DNA from: Sanderia malayensis
Taxonomy: Eukaryota > Cnidaria > Scyphozoa > Semaeostomeae > Pelagiidae
Direction: 5' to 3'
NCBI GenBank assembly: GCA_013076295.1
Contig: RQOL01000374.1
Span: forward strand, 3,834,743 to 3,898,742
DNA length: 64,000 bases
The position numbers were made by a program, and so were the translations under genes. This document shows, in pieces, positions 9,001 through 18,565 of this stretch. Numbering within the stretch: the first letter of the stretch is position 1; each line of letters opens with the position of its first letter. The notes beneath the pieces are model-generated. The model was not told where the DNA came from. It was given only the letters and a program-made list of their open reading frames with translations, and ran no database searches.

Positions 9001-11443
9001 TGATATCTTGGAATTTGATCTCAAAGAGAGAAGAGACACAATATGCAAGTCATTACAAGCTACAAAACGAGGTATACTGAGTGCCTTAGCCTCGCTGTAT
9101 GATCCACACGGCTTAGTCAGTCCTGTAGCAATATCTGCAAAGATACTGTTTCAAGAGCTTTGCAAGGAAAAACTTGGATGGGACGATGAATTACCTGAAC
9201 AAAGTTATGTGCGGTGGATGGCATGGCTAGAAGATTTGCAGGAAACAGGAACAATAACTGTTCCAAGGTGTGTACTGACAAGAGATAAAGGCAAGGTATT
9301 GAGTAGACAATTGCATGGCTTTGGAGATGCAAGTAAAGCAGCTTATTGTGCAATGGTTTATTTGGTGGAACAAACCACAGAAGGAAGTTTCATCACCTTG
9401 TTAAGTGCTAAAACAAGAGTAGCACCGTTGAAGCAACTGACCATTCCAAGGCTGGAATTGATGTCAGCAAGAATCCTAGCAAATTTGATGAGCACTATTA
9501 TTACTGCTATAGGAAGCCAGGTGGAGATAGATCAGATCTATTATTGGTCAGACAGCAAGACCACACTTTATTGGATTTTCAATGGTGGTGAATGGAAACA
9601 ATTTGTTCAGCATAGAGTAAATGAAATACTGAGTTTGAGCAAGAAAGAGAGCTGGTCACACGTCGCTGGTGTTGATAACCCAGCTGACTTAGGTTCACGA
9701 GGAGTCACAGCAATTGAGTTGAAAAACAGCAGATTATGGTGGAAAGGACCTCCATGGTTGGGAGAAGATATTAAAATGTGGCCGAAGCCAATGCTAATTG
9801 ATGATTCAGATGAGATAAGAGAGGAGCAAAGAAAGGATGCAGCTGTGCTTATGAATGTGGAAAGCTATGGAGTGAGCAAGATTGTTGATATACAGAGACA
9901 TAGTAGGTTATCGAAGTTGTTGAGAGTTACTGCTTATGTCAAGAGATTCGTAGATAATTTGAGAAGTCTTCGTAGTAGAGAACCTAGGAGTTTAGGTGCT
10001 CTGGGAATTCAAGAGTTAGAAGCAGCTGAGAGGTTGTGGATTAAGGATGTGCAGGAGTGTATGCTAGATAGCGATGGTTATAAGCAACTATCAGTTCAAC
10101 TTGGAGTAGTAGAAGATAACGGATTGCTTATCTGCAAAGGAAGACTTGGAAATGCAGATTTAGATTATCAGAGGAAATATCCAACTCTTCTTCCAAAGAA
10201 CAACGCATTCACTGATCTTGTAATTCAAGATTGTCACTCTCGTGTTTGTCACAACAAGTTGCGGTTGACTTTGCAAGAGCTAAGAGGAAGGTTTTGGGTG
10301 CCGCAAGGAAGGCAACAAGTGAAAAGAGTACTGAACAGATGCTTGGTTTGTAAAAGGTTTGATGGAAAGGCATTTACACCACGTCCGACAAGTGATTTGC
10401 CCGACTTCAGAGTAACCGAAACATTGCCATTCAGTAATGTTGGTGTTGATTTTGCTGGCCCTTTGTACGTGAAAGAAGGTGCAGAAATGTCGAAGACCTA
10501 TGTCACATTGTTCACGTGTTGCGTCACGAGAGCTGTGCATTTAGAGTTGGTTCCTAATTTGCAAACAGCGACCTTTGTTAATTGCCTGAGGAGATTCTGT
10601 GCTCGAAGGGGAACGCCCAATTTGATTAATTCTGACAACGCGCAAACGTTTAAGGCTGCACATAACCTGTTGAAAAAGCTCACAACGGATTACAGTTTGC
10701 AAGAATTTACGGAACAACATAGAATATCATGGAAGTTCAACTTATTCCTCTCACCTTGGTGGGGAGGATACTATGAGCGTATGGTAGGGAGTGTGAAACG
10801 GTGTCTCCGTAAGGTTCTCGGTAATGCTAGGCTGTCATTTGACGAGCTTAACACGGTTTTAGCAGAAGTAGAAAGTACGTTAAACGCGAGACCACTAACG
10901 TACTCGTATGATGAATTAGGTGAAGCGTTAACACCCTCGCATCTAATTTTGGGGCATCGCTTTCCATTGATATCAGAGGGAATTACAACAGTGGGTGACA
11001 GTGATGATGATGACCATCTTACAAAGCGATTCGTGTATTTAACAAAGAAATTGGCCCACTATTGGAACAGATGGAGGAACGAGTACCTGACGGATTTAAG
11101 AGAATTCCACAGATCAAAGAATAATGGCAAGGCCACTGTGGTGAAGAAGGGAGACGTTGTATTGGTAGCAGAGGACAACGTCAAGCGTGGCCAATGGAAA
11201 ATCGCTATTGTGGATGAAGTCATACTTGGAAAAGATGGAGAACCAAGAGGTGCGAAAATTCACAAGGTAGGTAGAGGTAAGTTGGAAAGTATTAACAGAC
11301 CTATCCAAAAACTTTATCCTCTAGAAATTAATTTTGTTGATGAAACGCGAAAGGGAATGGAGTGTGAAAGAGACAGACGCCAGTCGAGCCGTGCCGCGGC
11401 CAAAGATGCTCGCTGGAAATCTAAGCTGATGCTGGACCCTTAG
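6008..11443 (+). CDS. BEL/Pao Gag-Pol polyprotein (1811 aa, intact)
   Basis: This single frame encodes the retrotransposon polyprotein. In order: a basic, charged N-terminus; a Gag-like DUF1759 region (~145-290, LPKLELKKFGG); three zinc knuckles (~364-428: CVFC...C, CFSCLRSGHRSFKC, CSMCSKGNHHRAIC); an aspartic protease (~487, VLFDTGSQ); reverse transcriptase (~780-920, catalytic YVDDLVTG); RNase H (~1100, HGFGDASKAAYC, and DSKTTLYW); an integrase with an H2C2 zinc-binding region (~1404-1450) and catalytic segments VDFAGPL, SDNAQTF and YYERMVGSVKR (~1478, 1540, 1588); and a C-terminal DUF5641-like domain. The ATG at 6008 is the first in frame after the primer-binding site. Length and domain order are normal for BEL/Pao. 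No stop or frameshift is seen, consistent with the near-identical LTRs. Processing by its own protease is expected from the family. Confidence 0.95.
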   Translation: MNELEKAKKKRKVQRGTTTKLLNKVKDILDDEDKDLIKMQQFSTMLKEKAEKLKGLDEEIFDILIEDADEEDCEQDLEEASEIQENVNYYLIKLTIALKDAEEMSEKEEVESTQILSRASSHESLCSKASTSSDIVTEIRGRRVKLPKLELKKFGGRISDWPEFWDGYKSAVHDDPELAKVDKFKYLRSYLEEPARSVVTGFALTEADYDAAIELLKARYAKPSVIKRAHINDLLNLNPVFHEKNVTRLRNLHDQIETRYRAMETQAIDKNSYSSVVVPVLMGKIPEALRNPMIRFGSNHMEWNLDDFLTALGKELDVLEGHFPIMPVYQPSKKPEQGNHNRPKFQERPPTASALFAAKEAKRRCVFCTEDHPPEECEKIKDPEERKSVLLKTARCFSCLRSGHRSFKCQFKVNCSMCSKGNHHRAICPMLAPCKEALLKPTATAPPASQLDASASAWVGNTGSGETVALQTALAMVDGKRECVVRVLFDTGSQRSFITAKAASRLGLRPERSEELTIKSFGSKGGNVAARDVVKLDLSSLQGEEGNKVEAFIVGNISDLPNIHAEVMKRKFLHLKDLWFSDVCRNQDTLEIDCLIGSDWLWQFQEGQTIRGGPGEPVAVKTSLGWVLSGPLPGKPIDSIECNVNCCIEATPTFDDKCSISEYVYRLWDLDSIGIREEDSVHENTLDNILFTGKRYSVGLPWKLGHKPLPSNYNISLQRLKSQVKKLKQNPQVYEQYDEIITQQNKEGIIEEVTELETEGKVHYLPHRAVVRENVETTKIRVVYDASCKARKSGVSLNDCLHVGPPLTPMIFDVLMRFRMNHIALVGDIEKAFLNIEIHEEDRDCLRFLWLRDIHASNPEVVTYRFNRVVFGCNSSPFLLNCVLRHHINTFEEDPEFVEKMTGSFYVDDLVTGSEDVEKAFSLYEMSKDIMKKGGFHLRKWKTNNSDLAKEISNRESSVVGRESSHQEDTSYAKESLGISKPIEESTKVLGIKWKFVNDILEFDLKERRDTICKSLQATKRGILSALASLYDPHGLVSPVAISAKILFQELCKEKLGWDDELPEQSYVRWMAWLEDLQETGTITVPRCVLTRDKGKVLSRQLHGFGDASKAAYCAMVYLVEQTTEGSFITLLSAKTRVAPLKQLTIPRLELMSARILANLMSTIITAIGSQVEIDQIYYWSDSKTTLYWIFNGGEWKQFVQHRVNEILSLSKKESWSHVAGVDNPADLGSRGVTAIELKNSRLWWKGPPWLGEDIKMWPKPMLIDDSDEIREEQRKDAAVLMNVESYGVSKIVDIQRHSRLSKLLRVTAYVKRFVDNLRSLRSREPRSLGALGIQELEAAERLWIKDVQECMLDSDGYKQLSVQLGVVEDNGLLICKGRLGNADLDYQRKYPTLLPKNNAFTDLVIQDCHSRVCHNKLRLTLQELRGRFWVPQGRQQVKRVLNRCLVCKRFDGKAFTPRPTSDLPDFRVTETLPFSNVGVDFAGPLYVKEGAEMSKTYVTLFTCCVTRAVHLELVPNLQTATFVNCLRRFCARRGTPNLINSDNAQTFKAAHNLLKKLTTDYSLQEFTEQHRISWKFNLFLSPWWGGYYERMVGSVKRCLRKVLGNARLSFDELNTVLAEVESTLNARPLTYSYDELGEALTPSHLILGHRFPLISEGITTVGDSDDDDHLTKRFVYLTKKLAHYWNRWRNEYLTDLREFHRSKNNGKATVVKKGDVVLVAEDNVKRGQWKIAIVDEVILGKDGEPRGAKIHKVGRGKLESINRPIQKLYPLEINFVDETRKGMECERDRRQSSRAAAKDARWKSKLMLDP

Positions 11444-11452
11444 CCAGGTTCC

Positions 11453-11464
11453 AGGAGGGGGGAA
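11453..11464 (+). promoter_or_regulatory. Polypurine tract of BEL element
   Basis: AGGAGGGGGGAA lies directly against the 3' LTR start and would prime plus-strand synthesis. Confidence 0.85.
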
Positions 11465-11703
11465 TGTCGCAGTTCCTGCAGCGCGCTCGCCACGCACCCA
11501 GCTGAGGGCGGTGATGGGAGCCCATTGTATTGATTGATTATTGTTGAATTAATTTTAGAAGCACGCCGTATGTTAAGGCGTTGCATTTTTGTTGTCACAA
11601 GAGTTGGAAAGAGTCGGATAAAATAAAGCGGAAAAAGAGTCGTTTTTTCTCGAGTAGTTCTAGGCGTTTTATGAAAGAATCGAAGTTGCATATAATTGCA
11701 TCA
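11465..11703 (+). repeat. BEL/Pao 3' LTR
   Basis: 239 bp, TGTCGCAG...TTGCATCA, followed by the duplication TGGTG. Two base differences from the 5' LTR. Confidence 0.93.
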
Positions 11704-11740
11704 TGGTGTGTTTAACTTTAATTGTTATCTATCAAATATA

Positions 11741-12236
11741 GAATTTCTACATATTGGAAGAGAATAATGCATCCTTTCAACAGGCATGGCAGGCCTGGGT
11801 AAGTTTGTTATTCTAGTTGTTGTATGAAATAAGCAAAAAAGGCAAATTCAGAGCAGTTGCATAGGAATAATGGAAATCTGCTCTCCTTCTGTGTTTTGGT
11901 GGGCTAGCTCATACTGCTATAAGCAATGAGTTGGCATTGCTGTAACCTGGATAGTATTCTGAATTATTGAAACTGTGTGTTTGGTTAATGGTTTCACTTA
12001 ATTTTATTCTGGCTTGCAGGTGCTGATTGCTGGACAGAAAAAGGAAAGGATGTCCCTACTTGGTTTTTTGTGTGGTAAGTGTCTAATTAATATGTGAGTT
12101 TTAAAATTAGAACAGTAATATATGAATGGAACTGAATATAACAATGAACTGAATTATGAACTATTTAAACAGGAAAAGGCATTGAGCATGCATGAATATA
12201 TGAAATTTGTGAGATTGATTGGTAGGCCAAAAAAGG
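11741..12236 (+). other. Candidate spliced exons of an unknown gene
   Basis: Three segments have strong splice sites on the plus strand. The first ends GCCTGG|GTAAGTTT at about 11800 and is open back to an ATATAG acceptor near 11740. The second (~12021-12074) lies between CTTGCAG and GTAAGTGTC. The third (~12174-12236) lies between TTTAAACAG and GTAAGTTATT. First and third join in phase 0 and give FQQAWQAW-EKALSMHEYMKF without a stop. The middle segment is ~55 nt and would break that frame, so it would be an alternative exon or a chance match. I do not recognise the protein. These may be the only host-like exons in this stretch; transcript evidence would settle it. Confidence 0.35.
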
Positions 12237-14080
12237 TAAGTTATTATTAGTATGAACAATTCATGCATGAGCAAGGCCACCAAGCAACATGACAACAGAA
12301 CTACAAACTATAAAACTACATAACTACAAACTATCGAACAACATAACTACTTAACTACAAACTCTTTACAAACTATCTACAAACAGTAAAAACCCACATA
12401 TAAAATCCTGCATCTTATTTTGTAGGCTATTTTGGTAGTGAAGAATGAAAAAATTGGGTGAACACAATATCATGTAAACATGAGTATGAAAAAATACATA
12501 GAAAAATGGAATATTGGGTGGTAGGTTGTTACAAATAGGAGGTTCTTATATGCAGGCTTTTACTGTAAAACTATATACAGTATTTACATGTTAAAATAAG
12601 AAATTTTAACAATTTTGGCATCACGTGCCAATTTGGCCTCCGTCACCTTCCCACCCTCTTTTTTACTGGGCTTTCTTTTTAGTTGGCCTTTGCCAATCTT
12701 AATAAAAGCCTCTTTTTGTGTTCTGTAAATTAACACATATCAGATTGTTATGTTAAAGGTTGTTAATATTTTGTAGTTAGACATGTGAAATGCCATGTAA
12801 AAGGTGTACGTACACAATTTCATTTGTTGGGATTCTTATCCCCGTTCCAAAAACAAAGTTTAATCGTTCGGCACATTGCTTTTTAAGAGCAGAAATATTG
12901 CTATATGTTATTTCCTAGCAGAAAAAAAAACATGGAAAGAGTAATGGTTGATAGCAGTTATGAAGATGAGAAATGTACTAATAAATATTTTAATGTATTT
13001 AATATAATTACTTTGGTTTCTTTGCCAAGGGTTATGACAATTTGATTGTCCTTTGGCTTTGCATTTGCCATGTTGAAATGTTCTTAAAATGAAATGTTGA
13101 AATGCATGTATAATTAGTATAAAGTTAATGGATAATGTTGCTGAAGGAGAAACATGAAGAATTCAAAAATGTTGTATATCTCAATTAACAACATTTTGAT
13201 AATATTGTCGGAATTTGTGGAAATTAATATATCAAGAGCAACGATTGAAAATCATAGTAATAGGAGAAGATACTTACAAATCTGAATGAGCAGGTAACTT
13301 GAGTAACAAATACTGAAGTAAACAAAGGTAGTGTAGTGTTAAAAATTGGTACATAGCGACTGTAAACTTGTTGTTAATAACTATGGATACATTCAAGGCT
13401 GTTTTAGTTAATCTGCCTTTGTTTTTTTAAATGTCTAAACTTTGAAAAGATGATTAGAAAAATTTTTCACTTACTTGAAATTGGTGCGATCGAAATCTGA
13501 AAGGGTTTTTCGCACCCTCGAGTCAAAGCTATTGTTTTTTGAAACTATAGCAACAATATCAAGATGGCCCCATTGAAAAAGATGAAATCGAGGTCTTCTG
13601 GACGTATGGAAACAACGTGGTGTTGGGTGAATTCTTGTGTTACAATAATGCCACGTAGTTAAAGTAAGAATGGCAAGGACTATAGATCAGAGTGAACTAC
13701 GAATTGGTGTAGAAATAGAGAGGATATGTTAAGTTGAATAATAATCAGGTAAGACACAAGTAGATATAAATGGACATTAATTAAAGGTTGACTCCCACAG
13801 TAAATAATGCTGTGATCATTCAGTAAACTTCTTTCATTTCCCTACAAATCAATATGAAATTACAACACTATTTAGTGTCAAAATTTACACGCTAGAAGTT
13901 ATAATATATTTTTGACTTTATTATATATTATTTATTGTTTGATGGATTGTTATTTGATTGTCTTTCTTTATTATGTAAACAAAATACATTATTTTCTCAA
14001 TCACTGTTTTGAATGTGGCAGTTTTCTGCAAGGTATATAACTAAAGGTATATATCTACTGTGCTATAAATTCCATTATGT
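12237..14080. other. AT-rich non-coding DNA
   Basis: Apart from the candidate exons described at 12583-12725 and near 13486-13640, I see no gene, tRNA or clear repeat. A degenerate ACTACAAACTA repeat lies at 12299-12380. Confidence 0.4.
12583..12725 (-). other. Candidate terminal exon, minus strand
   Basis: On the minus strand an acceptor TTAATTTACAG precedes ~46 open codons rich in Lys/Glu (includes KRKPSKKEGGKVTEAKLARD) ending in TAA. About 750 bp upstream on the same strand (about 13486-13640) an open stretch ends in a GTAAGTG donor in phase 2 (DSRVRKTLSDFDRTNF). Joining the two keeps the frame. The 13.5-kb stretch is open in several frames, including a plus-strand ATG at 13564, so strand is uncertain. 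No family recognised. Confidence 0.3.
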
Positions 14081-17000
14081 TATACATTACTATAAATGAA
14101 TGCGGCCCGAGACCATGAAATACCGGGTTGGCGTCCGGCGGGGGATAGTCTGTCTTATGGGTGGGGGGGACTCTTTAGCCTTGGCTGGCAACCCCCCTAG
14201 TGATGGTGTCACAATAAAATACTAGTTTGGCAGTAACTAAAAATACATTGGGGTAACATTGAGCCCTAGAGGTGCACAGAATATGGCCCACCGGCATGTG
14301 CACACGCCTTGCCTGTCACCACTAAATGTCCCATCTATGGGTCAAATAGAAGAGATGGTGTCTCTTGAAAATACTCATCGCCAACCCGCACTCAGCCAGC
14401 TGGAAACAGAATTAGAAACGATTAAATGGGACATTGTCGACCTGGGCGAAGTGAGACGCAGAGGAGAAGGTCTTGTTGAATTACAAAGCGGAACAATGTT
14501 CTATTACAAAGGAAGAGACAATGACAGTAATAGTGGAGTCGGATTCCTGGTAAACAAAAATTTGAAGAAGAAAGTTGTAAGTTACTTAAACGCAGGAGAC
14601 AGAGTCGCACAGATTGTAATACAACTAAACAAACGGTATCGACTACAAGTAATTCAAGTATATGCGCCAACAAGCACACATGATGACGATGAGGTAGAAG
14701 AAATGTACGAGAAAATCACGAAATTGACCAGGAACGAAAAGGTGCATCATAAGATAATCATGGGAGATTTTAATGCTAAAGTAGGAAAGAGCAAAAAGGC
14801 AGGTGAAAGATCGTTAGGAGGACATGGTCTAGGAATACGTAACGACAGAGGGAACAGGCTAGTAGAGTTTGCAGAAGCTAATGATTACAAGATCATGAAT
14901 ACATTTTTCAAAAAGAAGGATTCAAACAAATGGTTGTGGAGAAGTCCAGACTGGGAAATAAAGAATGAAATTGATTACATCCTATGCGACAGAAAACAGA
15001 ATGTTTTAAACACGGCCGTGATCAACAAAGTGAACACAGGTAGCGACCATAGACTAGTGAGATGTACGACCAAATTTGACTTTGAAAAGGAAAGAGCGAA
15101 GCTTATGTGTAGAAAAGGAAAACTGGACGTGGAGAAGTTAGAAGAATACAGGTATCTATACGAAGTCAAACTGAACAATAGGTTCAAAGACCTGGACATT
15201 GAAGAGCCAATGGACGAGGAGCTGTATGAAAAATTCAGTAACACTGTTACAAGTACGGCTGAGGAAGTTGCAGGAATAAAGAAAAGTGAAAAGAATGATA
15301 AATTATCACCAGAAACTAAAGGTCTACTGAGAAAAAGAAGAGAAATGTACAAAAATATAACGAACATGACGAGCGTAGATAAAATAGAATATACAGAGCT
15401 GTGTAAAACGATAAGGAAAAAGATCAAAGAAGAAATACGAAAGCTTAACACCGCGAGTATAAAGAAAACGATCGAAAACAACAAAAGCCTTAAAAAACAA
15501 CGAAGGAAGCTCGTAATTGGCAAAAATCAGATCATTCAAATTAAAGACGAAAACGGTGAAATTATAACGGACAGAGACAAGATCATAAAGAGGACAGAAG
15601 ACTTTTACCAAAAACTGTACGACAGCAAAGTAACCGTGCCAGGTGTGACAATAAATGAAGAAGAAGGAAATGAAGTTATGGAGGTAAGGACAGATGAGGT
15701 GAAATACACTCTTAAACAAATGAAAAATGGAAAGGCTCCAGGACCTGATGACATCATTGTGGACGTGCTCAAATGTGGCAGTGATACGATCATAAAAATA
15801 GTGGCAAAAATGTTCACCAAATGCCTTAATACTAAAACGATTCCGACCAGCTGGAAATCAGGAAACATTACCATTCTATTTAAAAAGGGTGATGCAAAGG
15901 ATCTAAAGAACTACCGACCAATCAGCTTGTTATCACATGTGTATAAACTATTCACAAAAGTCATTACCAATCGACTAAGCGCAACGCTGGATGAAAACCA
16001 ACCACCAGAACAAGCCGGATTCAGAGCAGGGTTCTCTACCATCGATCACATGCATACCCTAAACCAAGTGATAGAGAAATCAAATGAATATCAACTACCT
16101 CTGTGTCTAACATTTATTGACTACGAAAAAGCTTTTGATTCTGTGGAGACGAATGCAGTCATCCAAGCCCTTGCAAATCAGAACATCCAAACTAAATATG
16201 TCAAGGCCATACAAGAAATTTACACCAACACCACATCAACGATAAAACTACGTGAAGACAGCAGTCCGATAAAAATCAACCGAGGCGTGCGACAAGGAGA
16301 CACTATATTTCCGAAATTATTCACAGCTGTGCTTGAAGAGATCTTCCGAAACGTCAAATGGGAAGAGAAAGGGATAAACGTAAATGGTAAAAGACTAAAT
16401 CACCTTAGATTTGCCGATGACATAGTGATCATGATGGACAATGTGAGCGATATGAAACAGATGGTATACGAGCTTGATGTAGAAAGTAGAAAGGTTGGGC
16501 TAGAAATGAACATGTCAAAGACCAAGGTCTTATTCAACAAATTTATAGCGAAAGAGGAAATAAAGATAAATGATAATATTCTAGAGAAAGTAAATAAATA
16601 CATATATCTCGGACAAGAAATATGGCCCGATAACAACCAGTATGAAGAAATAAAGAGACGATCACAAGCAGGATGGATAGCATTTTATAAACACAAAGAC
16701 GTCTTCCTAGAAAAGTCAATTCCGATTTGTTTGAAGAGAAAAATTTTTCATCAATGCGTATTACCGTCAATGACATATGGTAGTGAGACGTGGACGTTGA
16801 CAAAGAAAATGGAACACAAGCTACAAACAACTCAGAGAAGCATGGAGAGAATGATGACTGGGTACAGTAGAAGAGACAGAAAAACGAACAATTGGATCAG
16901 AGAGCGAAGTAAAGTTAGAGATGTTATCACAACCGCCAAGTCAATCAAATGGAGATGGGCCAGTCACGTAGCCCGCATGGACGATGAACGATGGACACAA

Positions 17001-17218
17001 CTGACAACCGAATGGCAACCAATTCACGAAAAAAGAGCACGGGGAAGACGAAAAACAAGATGGAGAGATGAACTTGTGATCACGACAAACACGATTGCAT
17101 GGAAGAGAATTGCAAAGAACCAGAACGAGTGGCGGAATTTGGGAGAGCTCTTCGCCCAGCAGTGGAACGTCACAGAGTGATGATGATGATGATGATGACT
17201 ATACTATACATTACTATA
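14081..17218 (+). mobile_element. RTE-like non-LTR retrotransposon, near full length
   Basis: The 14-bp sequence TATACATTACTATA at 14081-14094 recurs at 17205-17218, bracketing the element as a target-site duplication. Inside are a G-rich 5' leader from about 14101 (GCGGCCCGAGACC), one long frame and a 3' tail of TGA repeats (17178-17198), which is how RTE-clade LINEs commonly end rather than in poly(A). The right side continues into ACTATAC-type microsatellite. The intact frame and recognisable duplication point to a fairly recent insertion. Confidence 0.85.
14259..17180 (+). CDS. LINE endonuclease-reverse transcriptase (973 aa)
   Basis: The protein has an apurinic-type endonuclease (~50-270) with catalytic-motif signatures LGEVRRRGE, VYAPT, GDFNAKVG, NEIDYILCD and TGSDHRLVR. 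It is followed by a reverse transcriptase (~490-760) with RPISLLSHVYK, FIDYEKAFDSV, GVRQGDTIFPK and FADDIVIMM, and a basic C-terminus with RARGRRKTRWRDEL, typical of RTE-type and CFDP2-like proteins. The usual N-terminal motif with the catalytic Asn (xxNVRTL) is not evident: the corresponding place reads VSLENTHRQP, so the endonuclease may be altered or the true start differs. No stop interrupts the frame. It would nick target DNA and copy its own RNA there. Confidence 0.9.
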   Translation: MSPRGAQNMAHRHVHTPCLSPLNVPSMGQIEEMVSLENTHRQPALSQLETELETIKWDIVDLGEVRRRGEGLVELQSGTMFYYKGRDNDSNSGVGFLVNKNLKKKVVSYLNAGDRVAQIVIQLNKRYRLQVIQVYAPTSTHDDDEVEEMYEKITKLTRNEKVHHKIIMGDFNAKVGKSKKAGERSLGGHGLGIRNDRGNRLVEFAEANDYKIMNTFFKKKDSNKWLWRSPDWEIKNEIDYILCDRKQNVLNTAVINKVNTGSDHRLVRCTTKFDFEKERAKLMCRKGKLDVEKLEEYRYLYEVKLNNRFKDLDIEEPMDEELYEKFSNTVTSTAEEVAGIKKSEKNDKLSPETKGLLRKRREMYKNITNMTSVDKIEYTELCKTIRKKIKEEIRKLNTASIKKTIENNKSLKKQRRKLVIGKNQIIQIKDENGEIITDRDKIIKRTEDFYQKLYDSKVTVPGVTINEEEGNEVMEVRTDEVKYTLKQMKNGKAPGPDDIIVDVLKCGSDTIIKIVAKMFTKCLNTKTIPTSWKSGNITILFKKGDAKDLKNYRPISLLSHVYKLFTKVITNRLSATLDENQPPEQAGFRAGFSTIDHMHTLNQVIEKSNEYQLPLCLTFIDYEKAFDSVETNAVIQALANQNIQTKYVKAIQEIYTNTTSTIKLREDSSPIKINRGVRQGDTIFPKLFTAVLEEIFRNVKWEEKGINVNGKRLNHLRFADDIVIMMDNVSDMKQMVYELDVESRKVGLEMNMSKTKVLFNKFIAKEEIKINDNILEKVNKYIYLGQEIWPDNNQYEEIKRRSQAGWIAFYKHKDVFLEKSIPICLKRKIFHQCVLPSMTYGSETWTLTKKMEHKLQTTQRSMERMMTGYSRRDRKTNNWIRERSKVRDVITTAKSIKWRWASHVARMDDERWTQLTTEWQPIHEKRARGRRKTRWRDELVITTNTIAWKRIAKNQNEWRNLGELFAQQWNVTE

Positions 17219-17767
17219 CATACTATACATTACCATACCTACTATAAAAAGATACTATACCTACTATAGAAACATACTATCCCTACTCTACCTACTATAA
17301 AAACATACTATACCTACCATAAAAATATACTATACCTACTATAACTGCTATAAAAACATAATATACATACATACATACATACCTACATACTATACCTACC
17401 ATAAAAATATACTATACCTACATACATACATACATACATACATACATACATACCTATATACATACATACATACATACATACATACATGAGCCGGGTTCGG
17501 TCGCTTGGCTCCCTCCCCCGAGCCCGTCAAGTAAACAAAGCTTGATCTGGTTGGCGCGCTGCACTCGCTACCGCTCATGCCCATACATACATACATACAT
17601 ACATACATACATACATACATACATACCTACATACTATACCAACATATTATATCTACTATACTACATACCACACCAACATACTATACCTACTATACCTACA
17701 TACTATACCTACTATAACAACATACTATACCTACTATACCTACTATAAAAACATACTATACCTACCA
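17219..17767. repeat. Microsatellite tract with embedded Helitron-like module
   Basis: The tract consists of ACTATACCT/ACTATAAAAACAT units and (CATA)n runs. At about 17487-17585, minus orientation, lies the module GGGCATGAGCGG...CCAACCAGAT...GGGCTC that recurs in the Helitron-like elements (for example 55170-55280, plus). Together with 18479-18565 this looks like the 3' part of the minus-strand element starting at 19309. Open frames here are repeat translations, not genes. Confidence 0.7.
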
Positions 17768-18478
17768 TCTAATATATATATTCTGCGGAGTCACGTGATG
17801 ACGCATTTTCCTTGCCAAAAACAATAGATTCGACCCGAAACAATAGGTCGAACGCCCAAAAACAATGGGCCGAAACGGCGAACCGTGTGATCACAAAGGC
17901 TTTTTTGTATGTGGGTATATGCCAATGAAATTCACACTGAATGTTTAGTTTATTAATTTAACCAGGGTAATGGATTTTGTTTTTCGGTATTCTCCCGAAT
18001 TTTTGAATTATTCCATTAATTATTCTGCTAATTTGTGCTATCACAAAAAAACTACGGTTTACGGTGGCGAAACTTCCAAATTCGCGTCGCGAACTCCAGA
18101 TTCGAACAAAGCGTTCGCTGTTCACGTGACGCGTTTCCCTTTTTGCTGCAAGTTGATTGGCTCTTTTTGCCCGACCCACGTGGTAGGCCTAATGTAAACA
18201 AGCCCAAAGTTTTAACCAACAAATTATGATAAGGGATTATCAGGCGAGCGCAGCGAGCTAACCTATTGTACGTGGGGTTCAAAGAGGCATGAGCATAAGC
18301 GAATGCAGCGCACGAAGTGCGCCAACCACAGGCGAGCGCAGCGAGCTAACCTATTGTACGTGGGGTTGAAAGGGGCATGAGCGTTAGCGAATGCAGCGCA
18401 CGAAGTGCGCCAACCACATTAAGTTTTTTTCACTAGCCCCCCTCCGGGAAGCGAGCGAACGCGAGCGCCCCCGGCTAG
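17768..18478 (+). mobile_element. Helitron-like non-autonomous element (complete, 711 bp)
   Basis: It starts TCTAATATATATATTCTG and ends CCCCCGGCTAG, flanked by A on the left and T on the right, as expected for Helitrons, which insert between A and T and end in CTRR. The left part matches the 5' parts of 53220, 55442, 19309(-) and 61014(-). The right part holds two copies of the 88-bp unit also arrayed at 56190-57020. It interrupts the ACTATAC microsatellite, which resumes at 18479. It has no coding capacity and would depend on a Helitron transposase in trans. Confidence 0.75.
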
Positions 18479-18565
18479 TTAAAACATACTATGCCTACTA
18501 TAAAAATATACTATACCTACTATACCTACTATACAAACATACTATACATACTATATCTACTATAC

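Larger units (their letters stand above)
5737..11703 (+). mobile_element. Full-length BEL/Pao LTR retrotransposon
   Basis: The element has identical-length 239-bp LTRs (5737-5975 and 11465-11703) that start TG and end CA, a primer-binding site, one long gag-pol frame, a polypurine tract and a perfect 5-bp target duplication. By eye the LTRs differ at two positions (C/G near 105 and T/A near 125 of the LTR), about 99% identity, so insertion was recent. There is no envelope-like frame. It inserted between the Helitron region and the 12-kb region. All parts needed for retrotransposition appear present, so this copy may be autonomous. Confidence 0.95.

Noticed and set aside
17396..17748. Met-Tyr-Val-Cys repeat frames
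   Set aside because: Read-through of CATA tetranucleotide repeats.
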